Shown here one piece after another: positions 56,812 through 64,000 of a stretch of 64,000 nt of DNA. This stretch comes from Parasitella parasitica (lineage: Eukaryota > Mucoromycota > Mucoromycetes > Mucorales > Mucoraceae): positions 132,068 to 196,067 of the forward strand of contig MU619288.1 in the NCBI GenBank assembly GCA_025201805.1, in the 5' to 3' direction. Position numbers and translations under genes: made by a program. Positions within the stretch are counted from its first letter, which is position 1; each line of letters starts with the position of its first letter. The notes beneath the pieces are model-generated. The model did not search any database and was not told where the DNA came from. It was given only the letters and a program-made list of their open reading frames with translations.

Positions 56812-58719
56812 ATGGCAGAATTACAATACACGACGTTTGATAGTATACAAGATCACGTCAGCCATGTTCATCAAATCTTCAACACTGGCAAGCCTCGTGA
56901 TATCAAATGGCGCAAGTTTCAATTGCAGCGTTTATACGACATGATCGCTGAAAACGAGGAGAGATTCTATGAAACCTTGGCAAAGGATATGAACAAACCT
57001 CGCAGTGAAGCGATGGGTGGCGACATAGCCCCTGTGCTCGACGAATGTGTCTACTTTCTGGATGTAAGTCAACCATACTATGTCGTATAAAACGCAGTTT
57101 GAATGATTCAACTCGGTTTTTTCTAGAACTTGGATGAATTAATCAAGGATCAAAAGGTCAAGCCTAGATCAGGCATTAATGCCATGGAGAAGGTCATAAT
57201 TCGAAAGGATCCTTTGGGCGTAGTTCTCATCTTGGGCAGCTGGAACTATCCTGTTCAGGTGCGTATCCTTTTTTTTTTCTGATGTGAGCATGCGATAAAC
57301 TGATAGTTTCTCTCTCTTTCTCTCCCTCGTTTTGTGTCAATAGCTTCTTTTAGTACCTTTTGCTGGTGCCATTGCAGCTGGTAACTCTGTTATTCTCAAG
57401 GTAAATTGTAATAAGGCGCCAAATAGTCAATAACGTAACGTCCTCCATGCATAGCTTTCCGAAGTTGCGTCTCATACTGCTGCTCTCATCACCGAGATCT
57501 TCCCTAAATACATGGACACTAGCTGTTATCGCATTGTCAACGGTGGTGTCGAAGAAACCACATTCCTGCTCAAGGAAAAATTCAATCACATCTTTTATAC
57601 GGGTAATGAGAATGTGGCCAAGATTGTCTTGACCGCTGCTGCCAAACATTTGACTCCAGTGACACTGGAGTTGGGTGGTAAATCGTAAGTGTGCTGACTA
57701 CCGTTGCTTGTTGGAATTCTAATAAACTTTTTTTTTGTCAAGTCCGGCTGTCATTGCCCCTGATGCAGACATTCAATTGACCGCCAATCGCATTGCCTTT
57801 GGTAAATTTTTCAACGCTGGTCAGATCTGTATTGCTGTAGACTATGTTTTGTGTCCTAGAAGCAAAGTGAGCGAGTTTGTTAAGGCTCTCAAGCAAACAT
57901 TGCAACAATTCTACGGTGATCGTCCACAAGAATCAAAGGATTACGCTCGCATCGTTAATGATCGCCACGTAGAGCGCATCTCGGCCTTGCTAAACAACCG
58001 TACTAGTGGGGAGGTTGCGATTGGCGGCGAGATTGTCAAGAAGGAACGCTACATTGCTCCTACAGTCGTTGTAAATGTGCAGCCTGACGACGCTACTTTG
58101 ATGAACAGCGAAATTTTTGGCCCCGTTTTGCCTATCGTGGCCTACAACGACATTGAAGAAGCGATTGGCATCATTAATCGACACGAGCCACCTCTTGCTT
58201 TGTACCTATTTTCAAAGGATCAAAAACTTGTTGATAAAGGTAAAATAGTTTTTCCAAGCTCGCATTCAGTGACAACGAGCAGTGGCTAAATTAAGTTTGC
58301 AGTGTTGAGGAATACTCCATCAGGTGGTGTCTGTGTCAATGATTGTTTAATGCACCAAGCTGGTAAATACCCATATTTGTTTGAACGAAGGCTTTGCTTT
58401 TTGACAGTAAAAAATTTCATTTCTATAAATAGAGTATGGTATTCCATTTGGTGGTGTAGGTGCCTCTGGCATGGGTAACTATCATGGGGCTAAATCAATC
58501 GCTACATTCACGCATGAAAGAAGTATGTTGGTCAAGAAGCAAAAGATGGAGGGCGCTATTGCTGTAAGATATCCACCTTACACTGATCGTAAGCACCATC
58601 TTTTGAGATTTATCATGGTGAAGCATCCTCTCATGCTGAAGCTTAAATCATACCGTCAGCCACTCAAGCTATTATTTGCTATTATTGCCTTGCTGGCCTT
58701 TTATTTAAAAAGGAAATAG
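56812..58719 (+). CDS. Tail-anchored fatty aldehyde dehydrogenase (ALDH3/Hfd1-like)
   Basis: Exons 56812-57063, 57127-57258, 57344-57400, 57455-57684, 57743-58239, 58303-58362 and 58433-58719 give 504 aa. ALDH hallmarks are [47 protein letters not shown], the general base in [12 protein letters not shown] (about Glu219), the catalytic cysteine in [15 protein letters not shown] (about Cys253), [12 protein letters not shown], and [18 protein letters not shown]. The C-terminus ends with a hydrophobic segment [18 protein letters not shown], a tail anchor as in human ALDH3A2 and yeast Hfd1. It oxidises long-chain aldehydes to fatty acids with NAD at ER, peroxisome or outer mitochondrial membranes. 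Yeast Hfd1 also acts in 4-hydroxybenzoate supply for coenzyme Q. All junction phases fit. Confidence 0.95.
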
Positions 58720-59238
58720 TCTATTTAATTACTATCATTGCACAGTTATAATATTCGGAATGATATTCTAAAAATTTGAACGAGATAATTCGATTGCTTT
58801 TGTTCCTAGTTATTAGGATATGTCACCATCATATAACATGAAGGCTTAATAAATTAATTTGGTTTGAATACGAGACATTCTGCATTTTGGCATTTTGCCT
58901 ACTTCTTCGATTTCAAATATCTTTAAGCCGTCCGTACTTTTATCAAGGATGTGTACATCTAAATTCTCGTGTTTAAAGAATTTTCAAATGTTCTACGATT
59001 TGCTCTGTATGTGCTTTACGAACATTTCATTTAGATGATCGACTCTTATATTTTTGATGTGCATTTAGAAATCGGGCGGGGGGGTGCATCGACGCATGTA
59101 TTTCCTTTTTTTGATCAGCTTGTACGTTATCGCAATGACGTTTTTTCACACGAGTTTAAAGCCCAGTATCAGTTATAAAAAGGACCTGAAATCGAACTAA
59201 TAAAAAAACAGCATTTCTTTCTGGTATCTCTTATTAAA
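58720..59238. other. Intergenic, arginase promoter side
   Basis: A 519-bp AT-rich spacer. A G-run (CGGGCGGGGGGGTGC near 59072) is followed by TATAAAAAGG at 59175-59184, a possible TATA box about 60 bp before the arginase ATG. Nothing else. Confidence 0.5.
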
Positions 59239-60174
59239 ATGACCTCGCAACACAAATTCTTGCAATCTAAATCTGTATCTGTTGTTGGTGTTCCATTTAA
59301 TGGCGGCCAACCTCGCACTGGCGTCGAAGAAGGGCCTATTCGTCTTGTTGAATTTGGTTTGTTGGAGCAATTTAAAGAAATGGGCTATGAAATTGAATAC
59401 GAACCAAATGAAAATATCACTGAACTGCGTCCCGCTGAAGATCCCGATACTCTTAATTTGAAGCAACCTAAATACGTCTCTGCTGTTACTAAAACTGTAT
59501 CAAAGCAAATCCTCAAAAGAGCTCAAGAGGGTAAGTTTGTATTGACGTTGGGTGGAGATCATTCTGTGGCGCTGGCCACGGTGTCTGGTGTTTTCGGCGC
59601 CTATCCTGATGCTTGTCTTATCTGGGTGGATGCACATGCCGATATCAATACGCCTGCTAGCACTGATTCTGGCAACATCCATGGCTGTCCATTGAGTTTC
59701 TTGACAGGCATTGCTGCCCGTCACCCTGATTTTGATTGGGTTCAACCTCTACTCAAGACTAACCGTCTTGTCTACATTGGTTTACGCGATGTTGACGAAG
59801 CCGAAAAGAAGATCGTTAAAGATTCGGGCATCAAAGCTTTTTCCATGCACCATGTAGATAAGTTTGGCATTGGACAAGTTGTTGAAATGGCTTTGAACCA
59901 TGTTAACCCTAATCGTGATTTACCAATTCATTTGTCATTCGATGTCGATGCTTTGGATCCTTCAGTTGCACCTAGCACCGGTACTCCTGTACGTGGCGGC
60001 TTGACTTTCCGTGAGGGCCATTACATTTGCGAAGCTATTGCAGAGACTGGTTTATTGGTGGCTGCAGACATCATGGAAGTAAATCCTGCCTTGGAAGATA
60101 CAGACTCCGTATTTCAAACGGTACAAGTAGGTTGCTCTCTTGCTCGTTGTTGTTTAGGCGAAGCTTTACTGTAA
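59239..60174 (+). CDS. Arginase
   Basis: A single exon of 311 aa, the normal arginase length. The binuclear Mn site motifs are all present: GGDHSVALATVSG, WVDAHADINTPASTDSGNIH and LSFDVDALDPSVAPSTGTPV. Other conserved parts are VVGVPFNGGQPRTGVEEGP at the start and the C-terminal VAADIMEVNPALEDTDSVFQ. Arginase splits arginine to ornithine and urea, feeding nitrogen catabolism and proline or polyamine synthesis. It is probably cytosolic, since no presequence is seen. A TATA-like TATAAAAAGG lies about 60 bp upstream. Unlike its neighbours it has no introns. Confidence 0.98.
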   Translation: MTSQHKFLQSKSVSVVGVPFNGGQPRTGVEEGPIRLVEFGLLEQFKEMGYEIEYEPNENITELRPAEDPDTLNLKQPKYVSAVTKTVSKQILKRAQEGKFVLTLGGDHSVALATVSGVFGAYPDACLIWVDAHADINTPASTDSGNIHGCPLSFLTGIAARHPDFDWVQPLLKTNRLVYIGLRDVDEAEKKIVKDSGIKAFSMHHVDKFGIGQVVEMALNHVNPNRDLPIHLSFDVDALDPSVAPSTGTPVRGGLTFREGHYICEAIAETGLLVAADIMEVNPALEDTDSVFQTVQVGCSLARCCLGEALL

Positions 60175-60459
60175 ATAACATAGTTTATCTTGATATCCCC
60201 CCCCCCCTTTTTTTTTCCTATTTGGAAAGAGCCCTTCTCCTCTTTTTTTTTATGATAAAATTGTGCTTCCGCCCCAGTTTTTTTTTGTATGATTATAGAT
60301 CAGAAAAAGGAGACTGACTTGGTCACATGTTTGAAGCTAATTAGAGCATCTCCAACGGAGATGCTAAACAAAAAGTAATTTGTGGGACTATGTTTAAGTC
60401 AAATATGTTTTAAGCTGTTGTAAAATAAAAACCAACTGTTTATTGAAATTAATATAAGA
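60175..60459. other. 3' flank of arginase with a strong hairpin
   Basis: A C-run and T-runs follow the arginase stop (60197-60218). At 60345-60366 the perfect palindrome AGCATCTCC-AAC-GGAGATGCT forms a 9-bp stem. It may mark the end of the adjacent mariner-type element. Confidence 0.6.
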
Positions 60460-61720
60460 ATAGAAAAGTATGATTGTTTAAATATTACCAAAGTCTATTC
60501 TGAGCAATGTTGGTTATAAGTAAAAGTGGTTAGAGATTGGAGGAAAAGGGAAGCCTCTACTCTCAATTTTTTTTATCATTGGATTCAGCTCATAGATATT
60601 GCTGTGATCCATTAAGAGATAAATACCAATAAAACTTTCGTCAATGTCTATGATATCAAAAAGCTCATTCATGAATTTTACGAAATGGGCAGTAGTTGTA
60701 ACCTCTGCTACTGGCTTGTTGTTCCTGATGGCAGTACTCTCCTCAATATCAACGTACTCTATACTGAGCCCTTCAATAATAATGTCGCCTGCTCTTTGCT
60801 CTTTGCCTCCTGCGAGCTTTCTTTTTTTTTTAGGTTTTGGCTGTCTTCGATGTTTGAGTTTTTGGGCCCTTTTGCTTTTTAGGTGGTGGCTTCTTCATAA
60901 CAACATGGATAACATTGGAACATTGTAAAGCGGCAATAATGGTGTGGGATGGAGAACGAGTTTTTTCAGTTTCTACTGGGACAGGCGTTCTTACAACCAA
61001 CCTAGCCTCATTAATAAAGATGCAGTTCTCAGTGTAATCTAGATCCGAGTCTTTCCACTCGTATCTCGTTTGTAAATTATCGTCAGAATTCCTTGCCTTA
61101 GGATCAAAGGTTGGTTCCTTGATAGAAATGAGCATGTTGTTTCGCAAGTGGTGATTCATTTGAGACTTCGATATCTTAAAGTCCTCAAATTGCGATGTCA
61201 GGGAATCAAGAATGTCACCAGCACAAAAGTGGAGTCTTTTTTTACTATTAATTGAATGTGCTGCTCATGCTCAGGAGTAAATGAATTAGGTCGGCCGGGA
61301 TTTCTCTGAAACTTTTTGTAAGCTACCCCCTGGTTTCTTAGTAGTGTTTCCACCAACGCATAGCAGTGCGAGGATTTATTCCAAGATCTTTTATATGCAA
61401 AATCACTTTTCCTCTTTCCATAGGGCCCTCGATCATTCGGTTGATAAATACCTCTCTGTTTTGGTCATTGTAGTCTTTGTAGATGCTGTTGTCTATTGGT
61501 TTGACCACTTCTACAACCCTTTTCATAGTATCTTTTGCTGCAGTTTCTTCCTAGTTTGAAACTCAAGTAGGACTTTTGGCTCGTAATGGTTTCGAGTACT
61601 ACGTTTGGATCACTGATTTCAGTCAACACGCCTTTAATCGGATCGAAAACTCTCTCTCTCTCCTCATTGTAGACATTATCGTGTTCATTTTCATAAAAAA
61701 TGTGTTTTTTATCATTTTAT
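60460..61720 (-). pseudogene. Dead Tc1/mariner-type transposase
   Basis: The minus strand reads as a decayed DDE transposase. In order: an acidic N-terminal part (YNEERERVFDPIKGVLTEIS), a helix-turn-helix domain (REVFINRMIEGPMERGKVIL, DLGINPRTAMRWWKHY then a stop), RNPGRPNSFTPEHEQHIQLI in another frame, NHHLRNNMLISIKEPTFDPK, WKDSDLDYTENCIFINEARL, SPSHTIIAALQCSNVIHVVM, TTAHFVKFMNELFDIIDIDE, and YLLMDHSNIYELNPMIKKIE. The first catalytic Asp of the family (in the IDEA-type motif) is Asn here, a segment after it is deleted, and the final acidic residue region is lost. Several stops and frameshifts are present. Related full-length elements are frequent in Mucorales. Terminal inverted repeats were not identified with certainty. 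Confidence 0.85.
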
Positions 61721-62801
61721 TCACACAAGTATTTAATAAGAAACACATTACACTTTTGATCGAATCAAGCCACAAACTAACATCTGATTAACCAGTATCC
61801 AGAGTCTTCTTTCCTACTGCTTGAGAAGCTTGAAGTGTGGCTGATAGGACTTTCTTCGTCATTTCATCACCAGTAATGCAGTTGATAATTCCAGTTAAGT
61901 GACAACTTTAGTTTTTGCGTTTTAGTTTTAATATTATCAAGCAAATCATCTTCTACTTTGTCTTCGCAGAGTTTGAGACAGTTACTCACAAAACAAGGTT
62001 GCTATATGGTATTTGATTCATGGGAGATTAGTTTCTTATTACAAGCCCCCCGAAGAATTATTCTTGTGTACTGTATATACAATCATTAAAGTGTTCTGGC
62101 TTTATTTTAGGCTTTGCAGTTCAAGAGAGAAAGGTCATATTGACGCTGATATCATGATTTAGAAATAATTTAGTTCTATATTCAAATTCGATTGAGTGTT
62201 GATCAGATGTGCATGAGCACAGATGCTTTGTCAGAAAATGCGCTTTTGAAGAGAAATACATAATCATAGAAAATCCAAGGTTACTGTTGCTGATATCCCA
62301 AGGCTCTTATATTGAAGGATCAATGCTAATGAATTGGGTGACACCATTGTCTGAGGTTACCACGATCAAGCCCTTTATATAACAGTCAAAGTTCTCCTTG
62401 CAGGAACTATTAATGAGGGTGTTATGAACAAAGATGATGCTCGCAAGCACATTAAAAAACAATCGTTAGTCCAACCTTATTTGCGTTCTAATCTTAAATA
62501 AGATACACATTACCTGTATGCATTTATCTGAAAGTAAGAGAGAAGCAGAAATCAGTGACAAGAGCAATATTAGTACCCAGAACGGTAGGACCTATAGGCA
62601 GCAAGACTTGTTGGAATTAGTGCGCTCTATAGGCTGTACTGGCTGTCATAGCTCAAGGGATAAGCTATCGAGTCTGGCTTTGCTGTGCTAAGCAGGCGTT
62701 GGCTTTCCAGCCACGCTTTATTTTCAGTATATAACTAAGAATCTTGTCTCATAATCCCCTCTTTCTCCAGATCTTTTCAAGCCACGCATTCGTAGCTAAC
62801 T
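61721..62801. other. Intergenic / 5' flank of the DIRS-like element
   Basis: No gene seen. At 62640-62725 a GC-richer stretch with D-arm- and T-arm-like pieces (AGCTCAAGGGATAAGCT and GTTGGCTTTCCAGCCAC) precedes the gag-like ORF. It is probably the terminal repeat or leader of the element, not a tRNA. Confidence 0.45.
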
Positions 62802-64000
62802 ATGAGTAGTACTGAACAACAAGATGCCCCAGTATTTACTCAAAACCAAATTAACCAACTCTTCGAACTCGTCACCCAACAGGTCAGACAGGAAACAGAG
62901 GAACGTTACCAAGGTCGTCCATTACCTTCCTCCATCGTCGAAGAACTGGATCATTGCGCCCAAATAGACAACTTACATAAGACAGTACAAAAGTTCAGAA
63001 AGAACATTCCCAAGTATGTCAGTGAAGACTGGGTCACAGCAGAAGCCATCAGTCCCTACTTCACAAACGATCTCCGACAGCACAAAGTGGATTCTTCACA
63101 GTTCACGCAAACCATTTACAGGTATGCCGAAATTACTCGAACTCAAGCCAGAGCAGCAACAGCTCTCTGTGAAAGACTACAGTTCCTTACCACAAAATAA
63201 TTCCAACCAGACGATGTCGCAAGCGTCGCAGAAGCAGCCAACGACTTACGACAACTTGCCGTTTACGGTTTCGGATCAGCCAAGTTACAAGAAGCAGATG
63301 CCCGAGAACTCACACTCAAGGCCATCAACCTTCCACCGTCGCTTTAACACTTGGAACAACAACACCAAAGCGCTAGTGAGAAAAAAATTGCCTTCAGTGA
63401 AGAATTCTTGGAACAGTATTATGACGAAACCTTTAAACAAAAAGCTCACCTGTCAAGCAACCAATAAAGGCAAGTTCACAAACAAATCATTACCTTATAA
63501 CTACGGAAATGGAAGTCGAGGCAGAGGATTCCAGACCCACCCTTTTCGCGGCAGAGGTCGGGGAACAGGACCTCCACCACACTACAATCGTTCCTTCCTA
63601 CACAACAACAACAATCAATTAAGCGACACCAACAATCAGTAACGCTGGCGTCAATAACGACCACCACCACCAAGCCTCCACCAACACAACAGAATTATGC
63701 AATACCGGAGGATGGGATTCTTCCAGGCGGGCGCCTGTCTCACTTTGTAGACAGCTGGAAGAAGATTACCACCCATTCTTGGCCACTGTCTGTAATTCGG
63801 GATGGCTATCAACTCCAATTCATCAGCAAACCATCCCCTTGGAAGATCAGGAAGATGCATCACTCATTGTCAGAGCAACTAGCGGTAGATGCAGCGATAG
63901 CCAAGTTTGTAAAAGCGGGCATCATTTACCGTTCTCCAACCCAAGACCGGAGCTGTCTCTCCAATTTCTTCACAATCCGAGAACCCACAAAACGTCGACT
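62802..64000 (+). mobile_element. DIRS-like retrotransposon, 5' part (gag and start of RT), continues past the window
   Basis: A gag-like ORF starts at 62802 (MSSTEQQDAPVFTQNQINQL) with helical text (TRTQARAATALCERLQFLTT). It is interrupted by TAA at 63198, after which the same frame continues as coding (NDLRQLAVYGFGSAKLQEAD, ARELTLKAINLPPS) to another stop near 63346. A frame shifted by one then carries a Gly/Arg-rich nucleic-acid-binding tail (NYGNGSRGRGFQTHPFRGRG, 63495-63555). From about 63700 the first frame resumes with GGRLSHFVDSWKKITTHSWP and LSVIRDGYQLQFISKPSPWK, the N-terminal signature of DIRS/PAT-type reverse transcriptases. Such elements encode a tyrosine recombinase instead of an integrase, which would lie downstream of 64000. 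The stops suggest this copy is inactive. Confidence 0.7.

Noticed and set aside
62640-62725. tRNA-like segment before the DIRS-like ORF
   Set aside because: It has D-arm- and T-arm-like pieces but no consistent acceptor stem, no proper T-loop (TTCRANY) and no clear anticodon stem. It is better explained as element leader or terminal repeat.
63016-63642. 208-codon frame in the DIRS-like element as one intact protein
   Set aside because: Its first half is the alternate frame of clearly gag-like text in the first frame. Only its Gly/Arg-rich end looks genuinely coding.
1-64000. CRISPR arrays, bacterial operons or plasmid features
   Set aside because: No regularly spaced short repeats are seen, and gene structure is eukaryotic throughout.

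Overview
The window reads as nuclear DNA of an early-diverging fungus, most likely a Mucoromycota (Mucorales-type) species. It has AT-rich intergenic DNA, genes broken by many short GT-AG introns of about 45-120 nt, fungal housekeeping families (RACK1, uL22, eL15, CTR copper transporter, BioDA fusion), and decayed transposons of kinds common in that group (Tc1/mariner, LINE, DIRS-like, Fanzor-like). A 420-base run of N (28290-28709) marks an assembly gap. There is no bacterial-style operon structure and no CRISPR array.

Layout. 1-7.2 kb: gene-poor, with tRNA-Glu, a small secreted Ala-rich protein and a broken Fanzor/TnpB-like gene. 7.2-16.5 kb: RACK1, then a complete late biotin pathway (BioDA fusion and BioB, divergent from a 274-bp shared promoter), then a CYRI/FAM49 homologue. 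17-19.4 kb: decayed coding fragments and copy 1 of a 1.2-kb dispersed repeat. 19.4-24.5 kb: ribosomal proteins uL22 and eL15 head to head, and a mucin-like single-pass membrane protein. 24.7-38.6 kb: a repeat-rich, gene-poor stretch with a LINE remnant, the gap, tRNA-Leu, inverted dispersed repeats, remnants of unknown coding families, and one good gene, a CTR copper transporter. 38.9-54.3 kb: a gene-dense block with U2AF1, an RGS-FSP1/AMID-like oxidoreductase fusion, a PLP aminotransferase, an unrecognised 785-aa helical protein, mitochondrial uS15, a DHH exopolyphosphatase, an F-box protein, a UBXD8/FAF2-like protein and LSm3. 55.1-56.4 kb: copy 2 of the 1.2-kb repeat. 56.8-60.2 kb: a tail-anchored fatty aldehyde dehydrogenase and arginase. 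60.4-64 kb: a dead mariner-type transposase and the 5' part of a DIRS-like retrotransposon that runs off the window.

For the spliced genes I placed exon junctions by eye from GT/AG sites and family conservation. In each of them the summed exon length is divisible by three and the frame stays open, which is the main internal support for the models. Adjacent genes are mostly functionally unrelated, except the bioDA/bioB pair and the ribosomal protein pair. The most unusual finding is the fusion of an RGS domain to an FSP1/AIFM2-like FAD oxidoreductase (39871-42056). The broken Fanzor-like nuclease gene and the set of coding-looking fragments of unrecognised families in the repeat-rich zones are the next most worth following.
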